Shown here: positions 1-12,096 of the stretch, in pieces
How positions within the stretch are numbered: position 1 is the stretch's first letter
Layout of the letters: each line of letters opens with the position of its first letter
Source of the DNA: Microcebus murinus
Lineage: Eukaryota > Chordata > Mammalia > Primates > Cheirogaleidae
Length of the DNA: 64,000 nt
Direction: 5' to 3'
NCBI RefSeq assembly: GCF_040939455.1
Contig: NC_134108.1
Span: forward strand, 35,756,501-35,820,500
Made by a program: the position numbers and the translations under genes
The notes under the pieces: generated by a model
What the model was told of the DNA's origin: nothing
What the model saw: the letters and a program-made list of their open reading frames with translations, nothing else
The model's database searches: none

Positions 1-2761
1 TCTTTCCTCAAAATACTTAACTTGTTTATATAAGTCTTGGGCAATTATTTTACATGGTTAATAATTTGTCCACATAACTTGTCTCTCTGTATCTCCTCTG
101 ACACACCCCAGAAAAGTCAGACAAAATGATGAGTTGCTTGCTTAACTCATGCAGCCTTGGAAATACCCATGAAGGGCCCAACAGCGTTTGAAACTATTTG
201 TTTATGAAGGAGCTAGTTAAAGCAAACTAGGGGATGTTTTAAAATGCTAAAGTAATAGTCACATCTGTTTCCCAGCTACTTCCAGTGCTGACTCTGGCAT
301 GCTTCCTACCACACCTACTTCTGACCAACGGCATGCATTTGTGTAGTCTGTAGCCATGGAAGGACTGAGGAGAGATCAGCTAACACTGGAATATTGGGCT
401 TCATGGTGCCAGGCAGGAGACAAATGAACTAACCAAGTGTAAGTGACAAGGGCTTATAGGATGGACTATAAGCAAAAAACATCTACTTAAATCCCAAAGT
501 AGAACCATTTAGGGATATTGAAAAATCTCTCCAACTATTAAATTTTATTTAATACAAGCAAAACAAAACATACATGCCTCAACATGAAAAAGTTGAACAA
601 AATTGCCAAAGTTTGAGGTTCTCCCAGAAATGTTCCTTTGGCTTAGTTTACTTACCTAAAATCTGAAATAAAACAAAATCTAGAAGGCTCTCTTCAAAAT
701 GTATAGTGACCAGAAAATTCTGGAAACCCAAGTGGCCTTAAATTGTATTATTTCTGAATTTAGGCTGTCTTTGTGCCTTTAGGCCACATGGCTTAGAAGG
801 TCAAGGGTGAGTGATATGTGAAGGAGAAAGAACCAAACCAGTCTGGTGGTCACAGTGATAACTATGGCCTCAGAGTCAGCTGCTCTGGGAATACTCAGTG
901 GAGACAGAAGCTATGAGCAAGGCTTTGAAGGAGATGAGGGACTGGTTTTGACCAAAAAAAATAGAGAAATATGCTCAGAGGGCATATTGGGCAGGTTTGC
1001 ATTGCTAGAGAAGACAGCATGGCCTTGGGTCTGGGAAGAGATGAGAGAAATTAGGTGGAGTCAAGTCAGAGGAAAGCATTAGAATGGATGTTTGGTTATG
1101 TTAATTTCCTTGGAGCAGTAAGCAGTAATATAGCCTTCTAATAAAAGACATAATCACATTCAACCGTAGCACAGACCCCATCCACTGATGACAATTAACA
1201 AGAGTATATGAAGAGGTAGATGAACTAAATGGATATTCCAAAATTTAAGATACCCTTGTTCTTTGGATACATTGGAGTTTTGCTTGAAGCTTTGAAAAGA
1301 AAGAAAAAAAAATCTAAGTTCAGTAAAATCAAACAGCAGAGAGCTATATGAAATACCTTCATTCTATGCCCGAGGAATGCTGCTGTTACCAGGTGGGTGT
1401 ACCTCCAAACAGTTCTGCATAGGCAAAGACATATATGTACATAACATTTACATGCAGATAGAATCATGCTACACATCTCCTCTGCAACCTGCTTTTACAC
1501 TTTTAAAATATTGGGGACAACTCTGTATACTTATGCATGATAATTTTGCTATCATTAAAAAGTGACAGAAAGAAACTCTATTGAATGAATGTCCTATAAT
1601 TCATTTAGTTGTACACTAAGGTAGTACTTTTCTAAGTTTTGCTTTCCAACATCAGGAAAATAATTACAATTTGTATTTCTTTTCAGTTATATCCATCAAG
1701 AACCACAATAAAAATGGTCAGGTCTTTATTCCTCTTAGAAAATTTATTTTTCCTTTCATGGGTGAAAAACAAAAATAATAAAAAATACATACATTTGAAA
1801 TGAGAGTCTCTACTATTGCTAAACAGGTAAATATCAGTAGACATAAAAAAATCTATAATTTTTAATGCTAATTTTAAAAAGCTGATTAAAAGGGTAAAAC
1901 CACTCCAGAAGACACAAAATGTGTGAACTAATGGTAAGAAATATTCATTTTTAGCCAATGAGTTTTCAAACAGTTTACTGGGAACCACAGACAAATTTTT
2001 AAACAACTTCATGAAAACCTAAGTATATAAGCAAAGCATATGTAGCTGTCTGAAAATCAGTAGTGCTTTGCTTAATAAAAATTATTTTAAAAGCATGGAA
2101 GATTAGGAAATCCCCCAGTAGTCACAAAAATGACCAAAATACCCTAAGATTTTTATTAGTGATCTAAGATGAATATAATATTCATTGGGGAATATTATAA
2201 GCATGTGGAAAAACAGAAATTAGAATTATTCAGTTTGACTAGCTTATCAGTTTACAGCAGCTCTGAAGTGTTTCCTCAGATCAGAACATCTCAGTGTGGT
2301 TAGGATGTGCACTGACTATAACTAGTACAAAGAAAACTTGGTATACGTTCCACTTACTAGTGTTATGGAGTGACAAACCAGATGATGGCCATTGGCTGTA
2401 GCTCAGCTCTATATACAGGTGGCCTGAAAGACACAAATATACAACATGGTATTGTTAGAATGGAAGATAAAGAGTGTTTACTGTATGGAAGCAAGGAGGC
2501 AGACATGATAAACTGACTTCTTCTTCTCTCTCTCTTTTTTGTTAGGAGAATAAGAGTATATAATGAATTGTTCATTCCTATTGATCTTTAAAAGGAATAA
2601 TTCTTTTACAATGTGTTTCTCTTTTAATACTGTAGCAACAGTGTCATTTTAGTCATTTCATTCTCCTTATTTTGTTTGGTCTCTTTATCTCAGCATGTCT
2701 CTTTGCCAAGTCAATAGAACTAGAAACTCAGTTACGTTAATCTGATTCCTGCAAGAAAGGT
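1..2761. other. Intergenic, no recognised element
   Basis: AT-rich sequence with no repeat family, RNA gene or domain-bearing reading frame that I recognise. Short open frames occur on both strands with no family resemblance. Confidence 0.6.
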
Positions 2762-3463
2762 TGCAGTACCATTTCACACTACACCAGGCCAGCCACAGTC
2801 CAAAAGATGGACAATAGCAAACGTTGGTGAACATGTGATAAACTCTCATCCATTGCTGAGGGAAATGTAAGATTGTGCAGCCACTTTGGAAAATAGTTTG
2901 ACAGTTTCTAAAATGCTGCTCTAAATTTACCACATGACCCAGCAATTCCACTGCAGATCTACCCTAGAGAAATGAAACCTATGTCCTCACAAATACTTTT
3001 ACACATGTTCATAGCAGCATTATTTATGCTAGTCAAAAAGTGCAATCAATTCAATTGTCAATGGATGAATGGATAAACTAAATGTGGTATGTCCATATGA
3101 AGGAATACTATTCACTAATACAAAGAAACAAAGTACTCATACATGCTACAACATGGATGAAACTTAACAACATTATGCAAAGTAAAAGAAGCCAGACACA
3201 AAGAAACAGCATATATATGATTCCATTTACATGAAATGTCCCATAACGCAAATGCATAGAGACAGAAAGTAGATTAGAAGCTGCCTGGAGTTGGGAATGA
3301 AAAGTGGTTGCTAATACACACAACCACAATGTTGGGGTAATGGCAATGTTTTAAAATTAGATTGTGGTGATGATTGTACAACTCTGTAAATTTGTTGAAG
3401 ATTATTGAATCATATTCATAAAACAAGTGAATTTATGTTTTGCAAATTATAACTCATTAAGAC
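2762..3463 (+). mobile_element. Old L1 3' end (L1M type)
   Basis: Reads as a decayed L1 ORF2 C-terminus and 3' UTR in sense orientation. Recognisable strings are 'tgacccagcaattccact', 'gttcatagcagcattattt', 'atggatgaatggataaac' and 'gaatactattcac'. Reading frames are thoroughly broken. It ends in an A/G-rich microsatellite. Confidence 0.8.
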
Positions 3464-3510
3464 AAAAGAAAGAAAGAGGAAAAGAAAGAAAGAAAGGAAA
3501 GAAAGAGAAG
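3464..3510 (+). repeat. (GAAA)n-type microsatellite at L1 tail
   Basis: Imperfect AAAG/GAAA array directly following the L1 3' end, probably grown out of its poly(A) tail. Confidence 0.85.
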
Positions 3511-4208
3511 CTTAAGTAAAACATCTCTCTAAGCTGGAGTGCTTTGCCTTGTAAGCACTATGTACAATGCACTCGACAACCACAACTCTCCTATTTCTGG
3601 AAAAATAAGCAAGTTATGCACAAGACTAAGGAAGTTCACAGGCTGCAAAGGGTGGAAAAAACAACCTTTCCTTTCATCTATTTTTGTAAAAGTAGCCAAA
3701 GCTATAAACATCTTCTCTTTCCTGAGTTGATAATTTTATCCCTCCTGACCTGTCTTTAGCCCCAGAGAAGGAAGTCATTTAATTTCAGCCCTGAAGATGG
3801 AGAGGTCCTTGTAGCTCTCTCACACTCCCCTTGTCAGCACGCAGCCCCTCTGTTGCCACATATGCCCCCACCTGCTTTTGCTGTTCATTTTGTCAATCAA
3901 TGGCAAGAGACGACAAAAGAATTAGTGGTGACCTGACACTGTGGGCTGACCCAGGGGCCTGGGAGCAGTTTATTTGTTTGATAGCATTTCCTCAGAGCTG
4001 AGAGGCAGCCCTTCCTTCTGAAATCACTCTTGGGCCACCAGCACGCTCTGAGAGCAAGTGTACACAGCTGGGAGGAGGCCAGTGTCATCCTATGTACTTA
4101 CTCCATATTGTTCTAGAAGCAAATGAAGGGCTGTGTGGGCGCTGTGCTTCCTGGCAGGGCCCTGCCAAGATGCTGCTGTTGAGAACACACTAAGCATATG
4201 AAAGGTCA
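3511..4208. other. Intergenic, no recognised element
   Basis: Mixed-composition unique sequence; nothing identified. Confidence 0.5.
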
Positions 4209-4535
4209 GGCCGGGCACATTCTCGAGCTAAGAAAACTGTTAAAGAAGTAACACGTGAAGGCTCACGCCTGTAATTCTAGCACTCTGGGAGGCCAAGGAG
4301 GGAGGATCGCTTGAGCTCAGCAGTTGGAGACCAGCCCGAGTAAGAGTGACACCCCCTCTCTATCAAAAATAGAAAAATTAGCTGGGTGTCATGGGGCAAG
4401 CACCTATAGTCTCAGCCACTCGGGAGGCTGAGACAGGAGGATTTCTTGAGCCCAGGAGTTTGAGGTTGCTGTGAGCTATGATGACGCCACTGCACTCTAC
4501 CTGGTGCAATAGAGTGAGACTTTGTCTCAAAAAAA
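4209..4535 (+). mobile_element. Strepsirrhine-type Alu with 38-bp insertion near its 5' end
   Basis: Dimeric Alu with left arm, A-rich linker 'tcaaaaatagaaaaatt', right arm with 'gttgctgtgagctatgatg' and tail 'tctcaaaaaaa'. The 5' end GGCCGGGCAC at 4209-4218 is separated from the rest (from about 4256, 'tgaaggctcacgcc') by about 38 non-Alu bases, beside the region of the Pol III A box. The flanks share an imperfect 'atatgaaa'/'atatgtgaaa', which fits 4209 as the true 5' boundary. Confidence 0.88.
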
Positions 4536-5289
4536 TAGTAATATGTGAAAACTCTGAGCGTCCTTGTAATTAAAAGCACACATACTCGTTCACATCTATA
4601 CAGGGACAAAGTTGCTCTTTGTGACCACATCCTGTACTCATTGAAAACCTCCAGAAGCATGTAATGCACAGTGCATATGCCAACAATGTCATCTTCAGCC
4701 AGAGCGGTGTTTTCTCTTTTGAAGAACAATTTCCAAAAGGTGCTTTTCTTTTTTACAGCAAGTGAAATACCAGACTAAGTATGTGTGTTGGAGGGGACTG
4801 AAGAGTAGGAGGATGTCAGTCTATTTTAGATAAATAGCTGTTTGCCTTCTCATCTTTTGAACCAAATACAGAGATTTCTTTAAAGATGCACATACTGGAA
4901 GCACAGTGAATGTGAATGAGCTCAGTAGTAAGTGAAAACTTAACCTTTGTCCACCCTCAGGGGAGCATGCTGAGTGCCACTCAGAGGCCTAGGAATGTTG
5001 GTACATTCAAGACAATCACTTCTAAGATGCAGTGCGGCACATCTTAGACAGAGGCATGCTTAAGTTGCATAGAAAGCAGACAGGATGTGTGCCCAAACAG
5101 ACACAGAGTGCCACATCAGCCTTCCTGGAGGAAGGAACGTGGGATACAGACATACTCAGGTAACTCCAGGCTTTAGAAGAAGCACTCTTATTTGTTCTAC
5201 ATGCTCTTTCCGCTACTGGCCCCATTTCACTAATCTTCTGTAGAGAAAAATTTCTAAAGCGTTTTTTCCCATGGTAGCTCCTTTCCTCG
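4536..5289. other. Intergenic, no recognised element
   Basis: Unique sequence between an Alu and an L2; no element identified. Confidence 0.5.
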
Positions 5290-5765
5290 CCTGTTTACTT
5301 TTTTACTTCCTTCTGTCTGCCTTTTCTCCTCAGCTGTCTACTGAATCCACTCTGGCAAAAGTTACTAGCAACCTCTTTAGTGTCAAATCCACAGAAGCTA
5401 TTTGCTTCATTTACCTCAGCCTTTCGCAGCATTTGACAAAGTTGACCTCTACCGTTTTCTCGAAACACTCCTCTCTAGGATTCAGGGCCACTTGACTTCA
5501 CTGTGCTTTCTCATACCTCATTGGCCTTTCCTTCTCAGTCTCTGCTATTGGTGTTTGTCTTGCACCTACATTTAAGAGTCTAAAAGTCCTAGGATGTCTA
5601 TCTTGGATGTTTTCTTTCCCTCTGTGATCTCATTCATTCTTGTGACCTTTAATATCATGTCAGTGCTAATAGCTCCAACTTTTGTTCACTGTAGTCCTCA
5701 GCTCTCCACTTACCTAAATTGGTATATCCAAATTCTTATTTTACATTACCTATTGGTTTAGCCAC
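5290..5765 (+). mobile_element. L2 fragment, 5' part (decayed reverse transcriptase)
   Basis: Matches the L2 (CR1-clade LINE) sense strand as I remember it, including the segment corresponding to 'gcatttgacaaagttgac' and 'ctcattggcctttccttctca'. The coding frame is decayed. It continues at 6110 after about 340 bases of other sequence. Confidence 0.7.
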
Positions 5766-6109
5766 TGGGCAACTGGACAAAATGTAACTCTCCACTCTCC
5801 TGCCAAATCTGTACCACCTCCACTTTCCCGATGGCAGTGGCTGTCCCAGTAGCATAATACCAGGCCCACCAAGTAAGGTTACAGAAAGGTGCCCTGCAGA
5901 GAGGTAGAGGGTCTGAAATCTGACCTGCACATCCCTTGATAGACTACATGCCCTAAGCAATGTTGCTTCATCAGCCTGGATGATGGAGGGTCTCTTCTTT
6001 TGTCTAAGGTGATACCCGTCCAACAAGTTGAGTTCCCAAGGGGTTGTGTCTTGCCCAGAAGAGGCACCATGTTTATCCCCTAAAAGGACCTGTGTAGGCA
6101 AGCTACCTG
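5766..6109. other. Unidentified 340-bp segment splitting an L2
   Basis: This block interrupts the L2 that resumes at 6110. It is not L2 and matches no family that I recognise on either strand. A 197-codon open frame runs through it on the - strand (5736-6329) but continues into antisense L2 and shows no known domain, so I do not call it a gene. Confidence 0.45.
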
Positions 6110-6880
6110 CTGCCACCCACCCAGTTTCCAAGGATGGAAACTCAGAGTCATCCTTGGCACTGACCACATTCACTTTATCAAGTCCTCTTGATGCCACCTC
6201 ATCTCCACAGCCCCCACCTTGGTTGACACCATCATCACCCATCATGCAGACTGTCAACGCACACCTCTCACCAGATTCCTCACTTTCCACCTTGTCTCCT
6301 CTGAGACACTCTTTACAAAACAAAATCATATGCTTTTAAATATCTCCCTTCTTACCTGCATAAAACCTTTGAACCATTCCCCATTATCCTTCAAGTTAAG
6401 TTCAATAACCTTGACTTATAAATCCCTCCATGCTCTGAGCCTGTCCACCTCTTTCCAACCTCCTCCCTTATGTTCCTCTCCTATCCCCTTGCTCATCACA
6501 GACCAGAGACAATGGCCTTTTTTCAGTTTCCAAAAAGGCCAAGCCTCTTTCCTGCATCAGAGCCATACTACTTGCTTTTCGTCTGTCTGGAAATTCTTCC
6601 CCTTCTCTCCACAGGGCAGGCTTCTTCTCACCCTTGAGAAGAACTCAAATACAATTTTGCCACCAAAATGGGTCACTCCTGTAATGTCTCACTCCAGCAC
6701 CTTGTTTATTTATTTCTTAGAATCCAAAACAATCTCTAGGTTGTTTATCATCATCTTTCCACACTAGACTATAAGTTCCTAAGGACAGATCCCTTGCCTA
6801 CCTGGTGTTCCAATAAAACTTCTGGGCTGACACATTCTGGATGGTAACAGGCACTTAGTGTGTACTTGTTGAATGAACAA
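6110..6880 (+). mobile_element. L2 fragment, 3' part
   Basis: Sense L2 3' region: 'actcagagtcatccttggcactgacc', then the 'taaaaccttTgaaccattccccatt' equivalent, ending with 'agactataagttcctaaggacag' and 'gtgtacttgttgaatgaa', the typical L2 terminus. The 182-codon open frame at 6219-6767 lies inside this non-coding L2 tail. Confidence 0.8.
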
Positions 6881-7899
6881 ATTAATTAGGCCGAGTTTAG
6901 AAAGATAAAGAAGCTATACAAGTGAGGCAGCATTGGGGGCAGTTCCAAGTGAAAGAAGCAAGTGCAGAATCTCAGGAGACAGAGCACACAGCTGTTTAAG
7001 GAGGGTCATTGGCCTGTTTGGTTAGATAATTAAGGTTGAAAGGTGAATTATGTAAATTGGAGGGGGAGAGTGATCTAAAATGGGCAGGCAGGGCCACTGT
7101 GTCTCAGACTAAATGAGAGAGAGAAATTCTGAAAGAGATGTAAGAAGTCACCTTCCTGGAGCTAAGCAGCTCTTGATATCCAGACATAACTAAAATCTTC
7201 TGAGTGTACTATCTATTGATTGGTCTTTGAGACAGCTTCAAAATGGGAATAGAACACAGCACTAGGACATTTCATGATGATTACAGCATAGTTGGAGCAT
7301 TCAAATCACTCATTTTGATGTTAAATTTCCAAATATATTTTTCTCTTGGATTTAGCTTCTGGTTGGGGGAAAAAGAACAGGTGCAAATTTAATACCAAAT
7401 CCATTGTATAGGCATAATGGTGGGGTCAGCTTTCCTATTTTACTACTTGCTTATTAGGTATGGGTCTTGAGGAAGACAATTAACCTTTCTGAAATGTGGT
7501 CATCTTGTTTGTAGGTAGACAGAGTTAACAGCTGTTAACACGTACCACTCTTCTCCGTGAGTCTAATCCTGTATGTCAGGACTGTGACTTCTACTTCACA
7601 GAAAATATAGAGATCATCTTTACACACGTTTGTCAGTTTTATGGCTTTTTTTTTTTTTTACATATCACCTGCTTTGGCATTAGAATTTACTTTCTTTTCT
7701 GCCATTTCAGAGGATAAGTTTCCTTTCCTCCCTCTCTCAACTCTCTTTCTCTCTCTTCCTCTCTCTCCCCTCACCACAATTTCTATCTCTGTATCCCTTT
7801 TCTATGTCCCTTTGTACTTTCTTGGTGGTATTGAAATATCCTCATATTTTCCTCATCCTTGAAATAAATCTTTTCCTATCCTAGACTTCTTTAGCTTCT
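6881..7899. other. Intergenic; short CT-rich stretch
   Basis: Unique sequence. A poly-T run lies at about 7646-7659 and a pyrimidine-rich CTCTC stretch at about 7715-7775. Nothing else recognised. Confidence 0.5.
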
Positions 7900-8575
7900 A
7901 TCTTCCTTCATTTCCCCCCTTTATAGCTAGGTGTCTTAAAGAGTTTTCTGTATTTTCCCTCTACTTCATTACTAACCATTTGCACTGTACCCCACTGGAT
8001 TCAATTCCCTCTACTCCCTGAAACAGTGTTCTCCAAGCTCTCTAAAGATCTCCTTTGGTTTTGGAGGAGGGATCTGTTTTGTTTTTATTTTGTTTGTTTT
8101 TAGATGAGGTCTCTTGCTATATTGCCCAGGCTGGTATCAAACTCCTGGGCTCAAGCAATCTGCTGCCTCAGCCTCCTGAGTAGCTGGGACAGGCATGTGC
8201 TACTGCACCCAGTTATGATCCCCTTTGTTGTTAAGCCCAATGAGTATATTTTCTGTCTTTATCTTATTTGATCTCTTCTCAATGTATTGTCACTGAAGCC
8301 TATTTCTTCGTTTCTGTAAGTTTTCTTCTGTGGCTTCCATAAAGCCTTTTCCTTTCCCTCATTCTAGTTTGAGTGGGGAGCTTATCCTAGTTGTCCTCAT
8401 AAAAATCTATGTGTGCCTCTCTTATGTAGTCATCTATGGACATGAACATGAATGTCTTCTTCATCAGACCATGCTATCCTGAGGGCATGACCTTGTCATT
8501 TTGGTTTTTGAATCCTCAGTGCCTAGGAAAGTGCTTTCATCAATAAATATTGGTTTATTGAATGTCGAATGAGTG
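7900..8575 (+). mobile_element. Old L2 fragment interrupted by an Alu monomer
   Basis: Weak sense similarity to L2 (cytosine-rich strand, 'ttctcaatgtattgtcactg...') ending in a recognisable terminus 'cctcagtgcctaggaaagtg' and 'aataaatattggtttattgaatg'. The copy is very diverged, and the Alu monomer at 8077-8211 splits it. Confidence 0.55.
8077..8211 (-). mobile_element. Free Alu monomer (FLAM/FRAM type)
   Basis: On the - strand it reads 'gcctgtcccagctactcagg', 'aggctgaggcag', 'gcttgagcccaggag', 'ccagcctgggcaa' and then an A-rich tail with CAAA units. It is a single arm of about 135 bases. Confidence 0.8.
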
Positions 8576-8694
8576 AAAAAATTTTCTTCCATAACTTTAG
8601 TTTTAATACTAATTTTGGCAGGAATTGCTCATTGCCTCTAATATGTGTTCTTCTCTTTTTTCTTTGTAATAGAAATTTGAACGTGTTCAGATGA

Positions 8695-8895
8695 AAAACT
8701 ATATTTCCCCACCTCTCTGGTGTGGCCACGTGTCAATGTTTAGGGTAATAAGAGGAAAGTAGAAAGTACCTACAGAAGGTGCTTTAGAAGGAAAGGGCAC
8801 CTCTTCTCTCCTTATTGTTTCTTCTAACATGAGGTGAATGGCAAGCTGATGGAAGAGCAGCAAGAAAGAAGAAGTCTGGGTCCCTAATATCTTCA
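8695..8895 (+). repeat. Probable interspersed repeat, family uncertain
   Basis: Contains 'ctatatttccccacctctctgg', 'gtggccacgtg' and 'gcaagaaagaagaagtctgggtccc', which resemble an old LTR or transposon common in mammals that I cannot name with confidence. Confidence 0.4.
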
Positions 8896-8900
8896 TAGGG

Positions 8901-9257
8901 GTGCTATGGTTTGAATGTTTGTACTCTCCCAAATTCAGGTGAAATTGAACTGCCATCATAACAGTATTAAGAAGTGGGACCTTTAGGAGGTGATTAGATC
9001 ATGGGACTTCTGCCCTCATGAATAGATTAATGCTGTTATTGCAGAAGTGGGTCCCCTTTTTCTCTCTCTCCCTCCTGCCTTCTTCCTTGCCCTCTCTTTG
9101 CCACTCCACCATGGGATGATGTAGCAAAAAGGCCCTTGAAAGATGCCAGACCCTCAGATTTCCCAGCCTCTACAACCACGAGCCAATAAATTTCTGTTCA
9201 CTGTAAATTACCTAGCCTGTGGTATTCTGTTATAGCAGCAAGAAATGGACTAAAACA
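8901..9257 (+). mobile_element. MaLR solo LTR (MLT1A/MST type) with 5-bp duplication
   Basis: Non-coding LTR of an ERVL-MaLR endogenous retroelement. It opens with 'tgctatggtttgaatgtttg', contains 'gggacctttaggaggtgatta', 'ccctcatgaatagattaatg' and 'ccatgggatgatgtagcaaa', carries an AATAAA at about 9186, and ends in 'tatagcagcaagaaatggac' followed by TAAAACA. TAGGG flanks it on both sides (8896-8900 and 9258-9262), the 5-bp duplication expected for this class. No internal genes are present. Confidence 0.88.
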
Positions 9258-11221
9258 TAGGGTTACCACACCTGCCCTATAGCAAATATCTCTGGACTTT
9301 TAAAATGTAAGATAATAGACTCTTAAACTGTTTAACTCACTCTAGGTGGATCTCTGTTACTAGCAGTTGAACTTAATCCTAACTTATGCCATCCTCAAAT
9401 AATGGTACTTACCATAACTCAGCACAGCTGAGTGCTAGAGAGTCAAGCCTTTGGTTCTCTAGTTCACTTACCCCCCACGGGAAATGAGTGACAGCAGTCT
9501 AGATTCAGGTAAAGCACAGAGGCCAGATGATTAGTCACATGTTTGATGTCCATGGTTAACGGGTTTGTTCAGAGCAATGGGCTCTTAGGGGAAAAGTGGG
9601 AGGTTAGTAGGCTAAGACGTGATTATTATTCAGGAACCAATTTTTGAGGAGGAAAGTGACTAAATCTACACTATATTATTCAAAAGTGACTGGATTAAAT
9701 AGGCCAATTAATTCGGTCTAAGTAGCTATCTTCTTTTAAATAAACCTTAAACTGGATTTTTTGCAAGTTGATATATTCTAAGACCAAATGAAATTTTTTC
9801 ATAAAATAAGACATTTTAACATGACATGAATATATCACTAGGGTCTAGGGAGTATATTAGTTCTAATTATGGGAGCTAAAAGTCATGTTTGGAAGAAGTA
9901 TCACAGATCTAAAAGTCATGGACCACAACAGGTTAGAGATGCAGTCTGGGTGGTGACAAATTTTTTAATGTCTTAGAAAAGGCTGCAATTGATTTATCTT
10001 TAGCAGTGTTCAAAATACTTTGCAGCCATAATCTTAAAATATGTTTCTAAATAATTTGAATACCTGAATGTATGTGAAAAAGTCCAGGCTCATGTATTTA
10101 CATGGCAGACTTTGATAAGCCAGAGTTTTTCCCATATAGGCATGCAATTGATTTAACTATAGGCTTGACCCATGGAATTCCCTTGTCAACTGACAGCCAT
10201 GAGAAAACCCACTCTTGCAGTGGAGACTTCCTCCTGAAAATAGAGCAGCCCTTGCCCTTTCTCACAGTCCTCTTGGCTGCAGGGAAACAAGAATGCTCTT
10301 TGTCAAGGCATACCCAGGAGGAGCATTTTGGAGCCCAATTTTCTCATGGTGTATTCAAATAAATAGGAATGAAGATAATTTAATTTGAAATGTGTCCAAG
10401 TGTTTCTTCTATCATCCCTGTGCCATGGCATGTTTCTGAAGCAAATAAGATAGTAAGAAATCAAATATGGAAAAATTCAGCTGGATGTCTAATGTCCTAA
10501 AAATGGTAATTTATAGAACTTGCCATGGATTTTCTTTTATCCCTTTTTTTTTCTGAAATAAAATGTTTGACAGCTTGGTTTCCTGCATCAAAGAAACAAA
10601 CAGAGACGCTTACCACATCATATCCATAACCCCAATTTATCCCAACATATCAAGTAGCGTTTCTTCAGTAGTGCTACTATTTAACTTCCTTCCAGACACA
10701 GTGAATGAGTCATGAGTCCAAAAAGAGTCTTAGCTGGAGAAAGGGGACCCTGGTCACCATCCACACAGACTAAGTCTGCAGGGCCCTGAGTTGAAATCTA
10801 CAAAGAAAGGATGCTCAGTGTCCTGAAATCATCCTATCCTGGCAATTCAGTAGGAGGCGGCTCTTCCTCAGAGCTTGGCCTAGCAACTTATTGCTGCTCT
10901 TGGGTTTGATTCAGTGTGTTACTGTAGTTGTAAACAGCACATAGCAGGCACCCCGTCAGGCTGAAACATTGAAGAGGGTATGATGTTTTTAGTTTCAATT
11001 ACTTTTTAATTAACCCTTTATTAGTAGATTATATGATAAAATTCATTTTCTTTTTTTCACTTTGCATTTGGACAGTCAATCCATATACTCACCAGTTAAG
11101 GTATCCACAACCATTATTGGTTTAATGCTAAGGACTAAACACTATTTTTAAATGAACATATGAAGTATTTTAAGTTTTACTGAATGTGAATTCCATACTA
11201 TTCAGGTATCAAGAAGGTTAA
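9258..11221. other. Intergenic, no recognised element
   Basis: About 2 kb of AT-rich sequence without a recognisable repeat. Short open frames, such as one at 10102-10362, have no family resemblance. Confidence 0.55.
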
Positions 11222-11395
11222 AAAAATAGGCTCTGCAGTCAGACTGCCTAAGATTTAATCCTAGATCTCTTCCACTTACTAATTGTGTGACAAGGGAAGT
11301 TATTTTACCTGGCTATACTTGTTTCCTCATTTTTAATAATTGGGAATAAAATTAATAGTACCTACTAATAGATATCAAGTACTCAATAGACATGA
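11222..11395 (+). mobile_element. MIR SINE
   Basis: Core MIR strings in sense: 'ggctctgcagtcagactgcc', 'tccacttactaattgtgtga' and 'tttcctcatttttaata', with the tail 'aagtactcaatagacat'. Confidence 0.85.
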
Positions 11396-11878
11396 TTATA
11401 TATAGTAGAAGGTATCAAATATACAGGATGGGAATTTAACTGCTGGACATGTGAAAACAATTCCAATGTTACAATGAATGTCTGGGAATGAGCCTTGGGT
11501 CAGTCTAATTCAGTCTTTCACAACCATATAGAACTTGCTAGGTAAAATATCTTTAAATGGATCATATCAAATAGCCTGGTAATTCATTTGTCCTGCTGCA
11601 AGAATATTACATATGTGAGTATAAAACAGCAGGATAGATTAAAAAACATTGTTAAAACTATGCCAAAATTTACACATAAAAAGGACTGCTGACCTTCAAA
11701 ACTGTCACCTTATGAGATATTTCTGTACATTTATTCTAATTCTATTGTTGCTAAAAATGTTCTTGGTCTTCTGTTTGGGAAAGGTCTTCAGAGACAGTTT
11801 ATAAGCAACAGTCACAAATTAATCAAATCCATTTTAGTTTCCCATCACATCTGACATTGATTTGTGACTATTCCCTAA

Positions 11879-12096
11879 AATCATATTTTACCTTAAGAAG
11901 AATTGTTAACATTAATAGAAGTCCAGAGAATAAATAACTGACCCTGAAAGCAATCATATTTAGCCTTAAATAGAATTGTTAGCACTAATAGAATCCAAAG
12001 AATAAATAGCTGACCCTGAAATCAATCATATTTAGCCTTAAACAGAATTGTTAACAATGTTAAAAGCCCAAAGAGTGAATAATTGACCCTGAAAGC
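11879..12096 (+). repeat. Three-copy tandem repeat, 72-73-bp unit
   Basis: Three consecutive units at 11879-11951 (73), 11952-12023 (72) and 12024-12096 (73). Each begins AATCATATTT, contains 'gaattgtta', and ends with 'ctgaccctgaaagc' or a close variant. Copies differ by scattered substitutions and one-base indels, so the duplication is not very recent. The unit matches no repeat family that I know. Confidence 0.9.

Noticed and set aside
5736..6329. 197-codon antisense open frame
   Set aside because: No recognisable domain, partly antisense L2, no splice or promoter context. Kept only as a finding about the unidentified block.
6219..6767. 182-codon open frame on the + strand
   Set aside because: Lies within the non-coding 3' part of an L2.
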